From: an uncultured Fimbriimonadaceae bacterium
GTDB taxonomy: Bacteria > Armatimonadota > Fimbriimonadia > Fimbriimonadales > Fimbriimonadaceae
NCBI GenBank assembly: GCA_937961665.1
Contig: CALGMO010000027.1
Span: forward strand, 1 to 42,531
Direction of reading: 5' to 3'
Length of the DNA: 42,531 nt
This document shows positions 12,538 through 20,141 of this stretch, piece after piece. The translations under genes were made by a program, and so were the position numbers. Numbering within the stretch: position 1 is the stretch's first letter; every line of letters starts with the position of its first letter. The notes under the pieces were generated by a model, which saw only the letters and a program-made list of their open reading frames with translations, searched no databases and had not been told where the DNA came from.

Positions 12538-14004
12538 CTATGCCAAGCGCAGGGCCGCCACGCTCCGCGTGGGCAGCCTCATCCGCAGAAGGCCGTCCTT
12601 CAGACGAGGCTCGTCCCAGACGATCGGCCGCACCTCGTCCGGTCGGTCGAAGTCGTTGTGGGCGTCGAGCCGGGAGCCATGCAGGAGGCGGGCGGAGCAG
12701 GCCTCGGGAGCCCCGCCGCGGAACTCCACCTCCACCTCAGCCTCGTCGGATGCGTCCAAGTTCGCGGCGGATAGATGGATGGAACCGTCCCCCGAGCGGG
12801 TCGCGGACAGGCTGACCTGCGGCAGGTCCTCGGCCCCGTGGGGCCGGGCGGACGCCAGCGGGTGCACGGGCAGGAACTCCCCGTCCTGGTGGTCCTTCAG
12901 CATCTCGAAGGCGTGGTAGGTCGGGGTGAGGACCGTCTTCGGCCCGTCGGTCAGCGCCATCGCCTGCAGGACGTTCACCGTCTGCGCGATGTTCGCCATG
13001 TGCAGGCGGTCGGCGTGCCGGTGGAACACGTGCAGCGAGGCGGCAGCCAGCACCGCGTCCCGAATGGTGTTCTGCTGATACAGGAAGGCGGGGTTCGTGC
13101 CCGGCTCGGCGTCGTACCAAGCCCCCCACTCGTCCAGGACGATGCCGATTCTGCCCTCCGGGTCGTACCGGTCCAGCCGCGTTCGGGTCGATCGCAGGAA
13201 CCCTTCCACGCCGAGGCCGTTCCTCAGCAGGCCGTACCACTCCTGCTCGGAGAAGCCGGTGGCCGAGCGCTTCACCTCCCAGCTCTCGACGAACGCGTAG
13301 TAGTGCACGCTGAGCCCGTCCATCTGCCGAGCGGCGAGCCGGAGCAGGGTCTCGTTCCAGTCGTCCGTGAAGCCGCAGGCGATCTTGTAAAGGCGTCCTC
13401 CGCCGAAGTGCCGGCAATAGGTCGCGTAGCGTCGGAACTCGTTGGCGTAGTGCTCGGCGGTCATGCCGCCGCCGCAGCCCCAGTTCTCGTTCCCCACGCC
13501 CCAGTACAGGACGTTCCACGGCCGCTCCCTGCCGTTGCCTTTGCGGAGGTCGGCCATGGGGCCTGGCCCGGGGTGCGTGAGGTACTCCAGCCACTCCGCC
13601 ATCTCGCGGACCGTTCCGGACCCGAGGTTGCCCACGATGTACGGCTCGCATCCCAGCCGCTCGCACAGGTCGAGGAACTCGTGGGTGCCGAAGGAGTTGT
13701 CCTCCGTGGTCCCGCCCCAGTGCACGTTGACCATCCTCGGGCGGGTCTCCCGCGGGCCGACGCCGTCCCTCCAGTGGTAGGTGTCGGCGAAGCAGCCTCC
13801 GGGCCACCGCAGGTTGGGCATGCGGAGCGCGCGGAGGGCCTCCAGAAGGTCCAGCCGATGTCCGGCGACGTTCGGGATCGGAGAGTCCTCCCCGACCCAC
13901 AGCCCGTCGTACACGCAGCGGCCGAGGTGCTCGGCGAAGTGCCCGTAGATGTGCCTGGAGACGCGGAACGGGCTGCGGTCGGTGTCGATAACCATTCGAT
14001 TCAT
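12538..14004 (-). CDS. GH51 alpha-L-arabinofuranosidase, intracellular type
   Basis: Releases terminal arabinofuranose from arabino-oligosaccharides by a retaining mechanism. The 488-aa protein lacks a signal peptide, so it likely acts in the cytoplasm. The family pattern is clear: FAEHLGRCVYDGLWVGEDS, NLRWPGGCFADTYHWRDGVGP, GVGNENWGCGG with acid/base Glu173, SVHYYA, and VLDEWGAWYD with nucleophile Glu292. ANIAQTVNVLQAM and PTYHAFEML precede the C-terminal beta domain. The ATG at 14004 has GAGG 6 nt upstream and TAGACT (14028-14023) as a possible -10 box; a second ATG three codons later is possible. It is divergent from the DUF4434-like gene. Confidence 0.93.
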   Translation of the reverse strand: MNRMVIDTDRSPFRVSRHIYGHFAEHLGRCVYDGLWVGEDSPIPNVAGHRLDLLEALRALRMPNLRWPGGCFADTYHWRDGVGPRETRPRMVNVHWGGTTEDNSFGTHEFLDLCERLGCEPYIVGNLGSGTVREMAEWLEYLTHPGPGPMADLRKGNGRERPWNVLYWGVGNENWGCGGGMTAEHYANEFRRYATYCRHFGGGRLYKIACGFTDDWNETLLRLAARQMDGLSVHYYAFVESWEVKRSATGFSEQEWYGLLRNGLGVEGFLRSTRTRLDRYDPEGRIGIVLDEWGAWYDAEPGTNPAFLYQQNTIRDAVLAAASLHVFHRHADRLHMANIAQTVNVLQAMALTDGPKTVLTPTYHAFEMLKDHQDGEFLPVHPLASARPHGAEDLPQVSLSATRSGDGSIHLSAANLDASDEAEVEVEFRGGAPEACSARLLHGSRLDAHNDFDRPDEVRPIVWDEPRLKDGLLRMRLPTRSVAALRLA

Positions 14005-14085
14005 GGAATGCCTCGCGGGCCGAGTCTACCGGACGCCGCTCGGATTTCCGGCCCGGGCACCGGCAGGTAACATCGCCCCAAGTCT

Positions 14086-15015
14086 ATGGCCCATCCGACG
14101 GCTCCCCGCATCACCGGCACGTTCTTGGACGAAATCACCCACGACATCCCGTCGCAGAACTGGGGCGTCGAGGAGTGGCGCAGGGAGTTCCGCCTGTACC
14201 GCGCGATCGGCATCGACACCGTGATCATCATCCGCGCGGGGTACCAGAACAAGTGCATCTTCCCGGCGCGGTCGCTGCCGGACCTCCTTCCGGTGTACGA
14301 GGACCTCGCCAAGGTCTTCCTCGACTTGGCGGAGGAGAACGGCCTCTCGCTCTACTTCGGGACCTACGACTCGGGCTTCCACTGGCACCGAGGCTCCTGG
14401 TGGCGCGAGGTGGAGATCAACCGCCGGTTCGTCGACGAGGTCGTGGAGCGCTACGGCTCGCACCCTGCCTTCCGCGGCTGGTACCTGTGCCACGAGACCA
14501 GCCGCAACTCCTCGTCCATCGTGGAGCTTTTCCGGCGCATCGGGGGCCACTGCAAGGCTGCCAAGGACCTCCCCGTGCTCATCTCGCCCTTTCCCGAGGG
14601 GGACAAGCAGTTCGGGGCGGGCGCGTTCCGGCTCGAGGACTCGCTGGACCATTGGGACCGCATCTTCGCCGAGACCCGCGACGTGATCGACGTGTGCGCG
14701 TTCCAGGACGGCCAGATCCACTACCAGCAGCTGCCGGCGTTCCTCAAGGGCATCGCCGATCTGGGCCAGCGGCACGGAATCCGCATCTGGTCGAACTTGG
14801 AGACCTTCGACCGGGACATGCCGATCAAGTTCCCTCCGGCCGACTGGCGCTACCTGCGCTTCAAGATGGAGGCCGCCGCCACGGTGGCCGAGAAGATCAT
14901 CACGTTCGAGTTTCCGCACTTCGTGTCGCCGTACTCGTGCTACCCGGCTGCGCGCAACCTGTTCCGGCGGTACTGCGAGTACTGCGGCTTCCAGGACGTC
15001 CTCGCCGGGCTGTGA
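14086..15015 (+). CDS. DUF4434-like TIM-barrel protein, putative glycoside-hydrolase-like
   Basis: A 309-aa soluble protein with no signal peptide. ITGTFLDEITHDIPSQNWG at the N-terminus, GIDTVIIIRAGYQ, SLYFGTYDSG, FRGWYLCHETS, VLISPFPEG and IRIWSNLETFDR are spaced as the successive strands of a beta/alpha barrel, resembling DUF4434 proteins of polysaccharide loci. Acidic residues at strand ends (Glu in CHETS and in SNLETF) could be catalytic, but this is inference; I do not know a proven activity for the family. It has no Shine-Dalgarno, with TAACAT (14068-14073) 12 nt before the ATG. The next gene starts 10 nt after its stop, which argues for joint function with the GH20-like protein. Confidence 0.65.
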   Translation: MAHPTAPRITGTFLDEITHDIPSQNWGVEEWRREFRLYRAIGIDTVIIIRAGYQNKCIFPARSLPDLLPVYEDLAKVFLDLAEENGLSLYFGTYDSGFHWHRGSWWREVEINRRFVDEVVERYGSHPAFRGWYLCHETSRNSSSIVELFRRIGGHCKAAKDLPVLISPFPEGDKQFGAGAFRLEDSLDHWDRIFAETRDVIDVCAFQDGQIHYQQLPAFLKGIADLGQRHGIRIWSNLETFDRDMPIKFPPADWRYLRFKMEAAATVAEKIITFEFPHFVSPYSCYPAARNLFRRYCEYCGFQDVLAGL

Positions 15016-15025
15016 GGTGCCAACG

Positions 15026-17536
15026 ATGAGCGTGCTGCTGGCCAGCGTCGTCCTCGGCTTCCAATGGAACGCCGGGCTCACCGCTTCGTTCTCGGGCGTG
15101 CCGGTGGTCCGCGGCACGTCCATCCAGGTCTACGAGCCGGGTTGGACCAAGGGCTACTTCTCCTCCACCTACGGTCAGAAGAAGGTGGACCGCCTGCCCG
15201 ACGGCGGCTACGAGATGAGCTTCGAGACGCCCGACGGCCGCGCCAAGGGCAGGCAGCGCACGACCGTCACGCCGCAGGGGTACCGCACGGAGTACGAGCT
15301 GCTCTGGAGCGGGCCGAAGCCGGCGGCCGCGGAGGTCGCCGCGGCGATCCTCTGGGCTCCGGCCCTGGATCGGGGCTCGCTGGAGGTGGACGGCCGACCG
15401 GCGCGCCCCCTCGTGCCCAGGGCGTTTCCGGAGGGCGCGGGCATCGGCGAGCGCTCGTTCGGGGAGGGGCGTCTATTCCGGTTCGAATCCCCGATCGGCC
15501 GCATCGAGCTCGAAGGCTCCATCGGTGGCTGGGTGGCGTTCGACGCGCGCGGATACAACCAGCCGTTCGCCGAGAACGACGACGTGTTCTGGCTCGGCCA
15601 CACCGGCCTGCCTCTGGAGCCGGGCAAGCCCGTGCGATTCAGCGTGGAGGTGAGGTTCTGGCCGAAGGATCTGCCCTCCGTGCCGGCTGGGGTCGTCGAC
15701 GTCCGGGGGCGCTCCGCTCCGCGAGCCGCCGACGCCGACGGGCCGCTGCCTGTCGTTCCCAAGCCCAAGGAGGTTCGGCTCGAGCGAGGGTTCGTTCCGC
15801 TGGGGCCGAATCCCGCGCTGGACCTGCCGCGGTCCCTCCGCGGGTTCGAGAAGGACTGGATGGACTTCTACGGGGCGCTGTGGGAGCGCACCGGGGGAGA
15901 CTCCGCGACAGTCCGCGTGCGGATCGCCGACCTGGGTCTGCTCGCCGAGGGGTACCGGCTGACGGTGCGGCGGGAAGGCATCGAGGCGGTGGGGCAGGAC
16001 GACGCGGGCGCCCGCAACGCGCTGTACACGCTCGCGCTTCTGGCTCGTCCGGTCGGCGGCCGGCTCCAGGTGCCGCTCGGGACGGTGCGCGACTGGCCTT
16101 CGGCGGGATTCCGCGGGGTGCATCTGTTCGTGGGACCGGACTCGAAGGCGTTCCAGGAGCGCCTGTTCCGGCGGGTGCTGCGGCCCCTGAAAATGAACAG
16201 AGCCGTTTTCCAGTGCGAGCGGACCGATTGGACGGCGTTCCCCGGCATCCGGACCGAGCTGACCATGACGCGGGACGCCCTGGCGGATCGGTTCGCGTTC
16301 GTGCGGAGCCTCGGCATCGAGCCGATCCCGCTCATCCAGAGCCTGGGCCACATGGAGTGGTTCTTCGCCAACGGCCAGAACCTGGACCTCGCCTTCAACC
16401 CGGCGTCGCCGTACACGATCGACCCGCGCAAGCCCGGCGCTAGGAAGGCGCTCGAGGCCATCTGGGACGAGGCCGTCCGGCTTCTGCGACCCAAGACGAT
16501 CCACTTCGGATTGGACGAGATCGACATGGTCGGCTTCCCCGACGACCCGGAGCTTGCCACCAGACTGTGGGAGGAGGCCCTGTCGATCCTCTCGGGCATC
16601 GCGGAGCGGCACGGCGTGAGGGCGATGCTCTGGGGAGACATGGCGCTCGCCCCCGCCGAGGCCGTGGACGCCGCCAACGGCCACGACCCGGAGACCGCCA
16701 GGCGGCGCCGCGCGGCGATCCCCAAGGGCTGGCAGATCGCCGACTGGCACTACGCCGCGCGCCCGGAGCCGGAGCCGTTCCGCAAGTCCCTGCAGGTCTG
16801 GAAGTCCGAGGGCTACCAGCCGATCGCCAGCACCTGGTACTCGCCGGACAACGTCCGCTCGTTCACTCTGGCCGCGATCGCGGAGGGATGCGGCACGCTG
16901 CAGACCACTTGGGCGGGCTACACCTCCACCGAGAAGGCGATGCGCGAGCAGTGGCCCCAGGCCGCGGCGTACGTCCTTTCCGCCGACTACGCTTGGAGCG
17001 GACGCCACGATCGGATCGCGGAGCTGGACTACGTTGCCGGCGACCTGCTTCGGAGGCTGTACGGCGATCGGCCCGGCCGGGTCGCGCCGCGCCGGGGATG
17101 GTTCGCGCTGTGGAAGCCTCTGGGCAGGGAGACGGCGGCCGCCGGCTCGCGCGTGGCGCTCAACGAGCCCCTGGCGCTGACGACCGTCGTTGGCCCGGGA
17201 GGCGAGAGGCTGCCCTCCGAAGTTCGCCTGCGCTGGGAGGTCAGGGGCGGAACCCTGGTGGTGGCCTTGGACGCCGCCGCCCGGAGCCAAGACGGCGAAC
17301 CGATCGGAAGGCTGACGGTGGGGACGGACGAGGGCGAACGGACGCTGGAGCTGCGGTACGGAGCGCACGTCCGGACCGCCGCCGACCGGGGCGCCTTGGC
17401 GGAGGCCGAACGCTCGGCGGACGGGCTGTGCCTGGTCCGGCTCTCGCTCGGCGATCGGGCGCGGGTTCGGGAGGTGGCGTTGGGCGCAGCCAACCGCTAC
17501 TCGGGCCTCCGCTTGCACGGGGCCACCGTCTATTGA
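15026..17536 (+). CDS. GH20-like glycoside hydrolase (beta-N-acetylhexosaminidase type)
   Basis: An 836-aa multidomain protein. Residues 1 to about 220 form a beta-rich region I do not recognise. A GH20b-like alpha/beta domain follows from about 240 to 350 (PKPKEVRLERG, RNALYTLALL), then a barrel beginning at GFRGVHLFVGPDSK. HFGLDEID places Asp497-Glu498 where GH20 enzymes have their catalytic Asp-Glu pair. The pre-barrel motif WHLTDDQGW typical of true hexosaminidases is not present, so substrate and even activity are uncertain. The C-terminus is a beta domain. ATG 15026 is chosen because GAGG (15014-15017) lies 8 nt upstream; an in-frame GTG exists at 15017. The N-terminus is hydrophobic but lacks basic residues, so export is doubtful. 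It overlaps the convergent TfoX-N gene by 7 bp. Confidence 0.7.
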   Translation: MSVLLASVVLGFQWNAGLTASFSGVPVVRGTSIQVYEPGWTKGYFSSTYGQKKVDRLPDGGYEMSFETPDGRAKGRQRTTVTPQGYRTEYELLWSGPKPAAAEVAAAILWAPALDRGSLEVDGRPARPLVPRAFPEGAGIGERSFGEGRLFRFESPIGRIELEGSIGGWVAFDARGYNQPFAENDDVFWLGHTGLPLEPGKPVRFSVEVRFWPKDLPSVPAGVVDVRGRSAPRAADADGPLPVVPKPKEVRLERGFVPLGPNPALDLPRSLRGFEKDWMDFYGALWERTGGDSATVRVRIADLGLLAEGYRLTVRREGIEAVGQDDAGARNALYTLALLARPVGGRLQVPLGTVRDWPSAGFRGVHLFVGPDSKAFQERLFRRVLRPLKMNRAVFQCERTDWTAFPGIRTELTMTRDALADRFAFVRSLGIEPIPLIQSLGHMEWFFANGQNLDLAFNPASPYTIDPRKPGARKALEAIWDEAVRLLRPKTIHFGLDEIDMVGFPDDPELATRLWEEALSILSGIAERHGVRAMLWGDMALAPAEAVDAANGHDPETARRRRAAIPKGWQIADWHYAARPEPEPFRKSLQVWKSEGYQPIASTWYSPDNVRSFTLAAIAEGCGTLQTTWAGYTSTEKAMREQWPQAAAYVLSADYAWSGRHDRIAELDYVAGDLLRRLYGDRPGRVAPRRGWFALWKPLGRETAAAGSRVALNEPLALTTVVGPGGERLPSEVRLRWEVRGGTLVVALDAAARSQDGEPIGRLTVGTDEGERTLELRYGAHVRTAADRGALAEAERSADGLCLVRLSLGDRARVREVALGAANRYSGLRLHGATVY

Positions 17537-17871
17537 GGCCCTTGGGCTCGGTGCGCGCGCTCGGCCGCGGCGATCGCCGACCGCGCCCATTCGCGCAGGG
17601 CGGCGGGCTCGCTCAGGACGTCTTGGGGGACCTCGTAGAACGCGAGGCCCGTCTCCGGCGGGGCGTCCGCGAAGGGCCGGCACCGCGCCCGGAGGAACCG
17701 CTCCTCGCTCTCCGCATCCGCCCTGAGGTAGAGGCTGGAGCCGACCACGATGCCGAACAACAGGCCGCGGTGCACCAGCCCCGCGCCCCCGAACATCGGC
17801 CGGGCCTCGAGCGAGAGCTCCACGGCGAGCGAGGCTTCCACGCTGGCGAGGAACGCGGCGGAGTAGGGCAC
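17530..17871 (-). CDS. TfoX N-terminal domain protein
   Basis: A 113-aa protein with only the TfoX-N domain. RPMFGGAGLVHRGLLFGIV and SLYLRAD are the recognisable signature. In Gammaproteobacteria full-length TfoX/Sxy regulates competence, but stand-alone TfoX-N proteins are widespread and mostly uncharacterised, so no competence role is claimed. It starts with GTG one base after the dnaA stop and so is almost certainly translated from the dnaA transcript. Its 3' end overlaps the end of the GH20-like gene on the other strand. Confidence 0.78.
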   Translation of the reverse strand: MPYSAAFLASVEASLAVELSLEARPMFGGAGLVHRGLLFGIVVGSSLYLRADAESEERFLRARCRPFADAPPETGLAFYEVPQDVLSEPAALREWARSAIAAAERAHRAQGPQ

Positions 17872-17872
17872 G

Positions 17873-19243
17873 TCAGGCCTCCGGGTAGAGGTTGCGGATG
17901 AGGCTGCGCACGGTGGCGTCCAGCTCGCTGTCGCGGAGCATCATCTCGCCGATCTTGGTGCAGCCGTGGATCATCGACGTATGGTCCCGGTTGCCGAACA
18001 GGGCACCCAGGTGCTTCCAGCTGGCGTTGGTGATCTCGCGGGCCACGTAGATCGCCACGTGCCGGGCGTGCACGATCGGCGCCCGCCGCGAGGTGCCCAG
18101 GATCTCCTCTTTGGGCACTTGGAACCGGTCGGCCACCGCCTGAACGATCTGGTCGAAGCTCGGTTTGGCGACGGCGCCCGCCCGGAAGTCGGCGGCCACG
18201 CGCTGCGCCAGATGCAGGTCCATCGGCAGCCCCTCGACGCCGGCGAGCAGGATGAACCGGTTGAGCGCCCCCTCCAGCGTGCGGATGCTTCCGGGCACGT
18301 TCTGGGCCAGGTGCATCGCGACCTCGGGGTCCAGCTCCACTCCCTCCTGCTGGGCCTTGCTGAGCAGGATGGCGCAGCGCGTCTCGGTGTCCGGCATGCG
18401 CACGTCGGCCACCAGCCCCGACTCGAAGCGGGAGCGCAGGCGCTCGTCCAAGATGAGCAGATCCCGCGGCGGCCGGTCGCTGGTCAGGACGATCTGCTTG
18501 CCGAACTGGTGCAGGGCGTTGAAGGTGTGGAACACCTCCTCCTGCGTCTTGTCCCGTCCGGCGATGAGCTGGATGTCGTCGACGAGCCACACGCCGACGT
18601 TCCGCTGGCTCTTGCGGAACTGCTCGATGCGACCCGTCTGCAACGACTGCACGAACTCCTCGGCGAACTGCTGGGCGGTGATCAGGAGGGGCCGCAGGGC
18701 CGCGTCGCGCTTCAGCAGCTCGTGGGCGATGGCGTGCAGCAGGTGCGTCTTGCCCAGGCCCGGGGGGCCGTAGATGAAAAGCGGGTTGAAGCGTCTTCCG
18801 GGATCCTCGGCCACGGCCTTCGCACCGGCGTAGGCCAGACGGTTGGACTGCCCGACCACGAACGTGTCGAATCGGTACCTCTCGTTGGGCTGGAACAGAG
18901 GGGCGGGCGCCGTTCGCTCGAGCGTCGCGGCCTCCCGAGCGTCCGGGGCCTCTCTGCGGGACCCCTTGCCCGCCTCCACCTGGAGCTCGATCGGTCGGCC
19001 CAGCTCGTCCGAGAGCATCGCGCGGAGGGTGGAAGCAAACCGCTCGGTGACCCAGTTGCGCACGAACTGGCCGGGTGCCGTCAGCACCACCGTGTCGCCC
19101 CGCATCTCGGTCGGCTTGAGGGGCAGGATGAACCTGCGGTGCCAGGCGGGCACGATCTCCTCCCTGAGGCGCTCCACGACCTGCATCCACGCCTGCCGAA
19201 GGCGCTCTTGCTCGGGGTCGTCGAACAGACTCTGTTGGCTCAT
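17873..19243 (-). CDS. dnaA: Chromosomal replication initiator protein DnaA
   Basis: The AAA+ ATPase that binds DnaA boxes and opens the replication origin. The 456-aa protein has an N-terminal domain I (residues 10-85), a short linker, the AAA+ core with Walker A GPPGLGKTH (Lys165) and Walker B VWLVDDIQ, a sensor region SDRPPRDL, and the C-terminal DNA-binding domain with the signature RDHTSMIHGCTKI. The start at ATG 19243 gives MSQQSLFDD; a much longer open frame continues upstream but covers non-conserved sequence. No dnaN, recF or gyrB is adjacent, unlike the classic arrangement. It is followed after 1 bp by a TfoX-N gene. Its promoter region contains TATAAT overlapping a DnaA-box-like sequence. 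Confidence 0.96.
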   Translation of the reverse strand: MSQQSLFDDPEQERLRQAWMQVVERLREEIVPAWHRRFILPLKPTEMRGDTVVLTAPGQFVRNWVTERFASTLRAMLSDELGRPIELQVEAGKGSRREAPDAREAATLERTAPAPLFQPNERYRFDTFVVGQSNRLAYAGAKAVAEDPGRRFNPLFIYGPPGLGKTHLLHAIAHELLKRDAALRPLLITAQQFAEEFVQSLQTGRIEQFRKSQRNVGVWLVDDIQLIAGRDKTQEEVFHTFNALHQFGKQIVLTSDRPPRDLLILDERLRSRFESGLVADVRMPDTETRCAILLSKAQQEGVELDPEVAMHLAQNVPGSIRTLEGALNRFILLAGVEGLPMDLHLAQRVAADFRAGAVAKPSFDQIVQAVADRFQVPKEEILGTSRRAPIVHARHVAIYVAREITNASWKHLGALFGNRDHTSMIHGCTKIGEMMLRDSELDATVRSLIRNLYPEA

Positions 19244-19502
19244 GGCGGGAACCGCTCGCTCGGCCCGGGGCCGTCCCTCTCGGAGCGGGACTGCATTATA
19301 CACGCCTGCTCGGGTCTCGCCGCGCCGGGCCAAGATCCACGGAAGTCCGCCCAGCGCCGTCTGTGGCCGTTCAGGAGGATGGAAGGGAATCGGTGAGCGT
19401 CCAGCTTCCGTTTTCTGCGTTTTTCGACCGTTCCGCATTCGGGATTCCGAACCGTATGGACGGTTGTCTACGGGCCTTGCACAGCGGGCTACACTTACGC
19501 TC
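19244..19502. other. dnaA upstream region, weak oriC candidate
   Basis: This 259-bp stretch separates divergent dnaA and the thiamine pyrophosphokinase gene. It contains one good DnaA-box-like 9-mer, TTATACACG (19296-19304, one mismatch to TTATNCACA), and two poor ones, TTGTCTACG (19464-19472) and AGATCCACG. A comparatively T-rich patch lies near 19405-19440. A functional origin normally has several clustered boxes, so the origin may lie elsewhere. Confidence 0.3.
19295..19304 (-). promoter_or_regulatory. dnaA -10 box overlapping a DnaA-box-like site
   Basis: On the minus strand TATAAT (19300-19295) lies 51 nt before the dnaA ATG. The same bases on the plus strand read TTATACACG (19296-19304), one mismatch from the DnaA-box consensus. 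This layout would let DnaA repress its own promoter. No clear -35 box is seen. Confidence 0.5.
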
Positions 19503-20141
19503 GTGGAGCGGGTGCTTGGGGTGCTTGCGGGCGAGCCTCTGCCGGGCGCGGTCTTGGGGGCCTGGTGCGACTCCGCCGACCTCGTTCTGGCGGCCGACGG
19601 CGGGGCGGACCGCGTGCTGGCCGTCGGCAGGCGGCCCCACCGCGTCGTGGGCGACCTGGACTCGCTCTCGGAATCCGCCCGGACGATCGGGCTGGACGTC
19701 ACCCACGACGCCGACCAGGACTCCACCGACTGCGACAAGCTTCTGCGGCTGGCGGAGTCGGCCGGCGCCGCCTCGGTCACGCTCGCCTGCGTCGAGGGCG
19801 GGTACTTGGACCATCTGCTCGCGGTTCTGGCGAGCGCCGCGCGGTCGCCGTTGGGCGTGCGTCTGGCGCTGAGCACCGGCGTCGCGTGGGTGCTGCGCGG
19901 ACCGGTCTCGGCCGAGATCCGGACCCGCCCCGGCCGCCGAGTCTCGCTCCTGCCGCTCACGCGGTGCCGCGGCGTGGGCCTGCAGGGGGTGCGATGGACG
20001 CTCGAGGGGGCGACGCTCGACTGGCTGGGTCTGCTGAGCGTCTCGAACCGCGCCGAGTCCGACTCCGTGCACGCGTCGATCGGCGAGGGATGCGCCGTGC
20101 TGTTTGCGCAGTACGAGCCGGATGAGGTTCCCTTCTGGTGA
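19503..20141 (+). CDS. Thiamine pyrophosphokinase
   Basis: Transfers pyrophosphate from ATP to thiamine to make the coenzyme thiamine diphosphate. The 212-aa protein shows the family landmarks: [11 protein letters not shown] (residues 29-39), VVGDLDSLS (48-56) with metal-binding acids, and DQDSTDCDKLLRLAE (71-85), followed by a C-terminal beta domain for thiamine binding. The GTG at 19503 is chosen because homology begins at once and TACACT (19490-19495) lies 7 nt before it; there is no Shine-Dalgarno. A longer in-frame extension upstream crosses the dnaA promoter and is not coding-like. Its TGA overlaps the start of the transporter gene. Confidence 0.85.
   Translation: MERVLGVLAGEPLPGAVLGAWCDSADLVLAADGGADRVLAVGRRPHRVVGDLDSLSESARTIGLDVTHDADQDSTDCDKLLRLAESAGAASVTLACVEGGYLDHLLAVLASAARSPLGVRLALSTGVAWVLRGPVSAEIRTRPGRRVSLLPLTRCRGVGLQGVRWTLEGATLDWLGLLSVSNRAESDSVHASIGEGCAVLFAQYEPDEVPFW

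Noticed and set aside
19244-19502. TPP riboswitch before thiamine pyrophosphokinase
   Set aside because: The conserved CTGAGA and the second thi-box sequences were looked for and not found; the start also appears leaderless.
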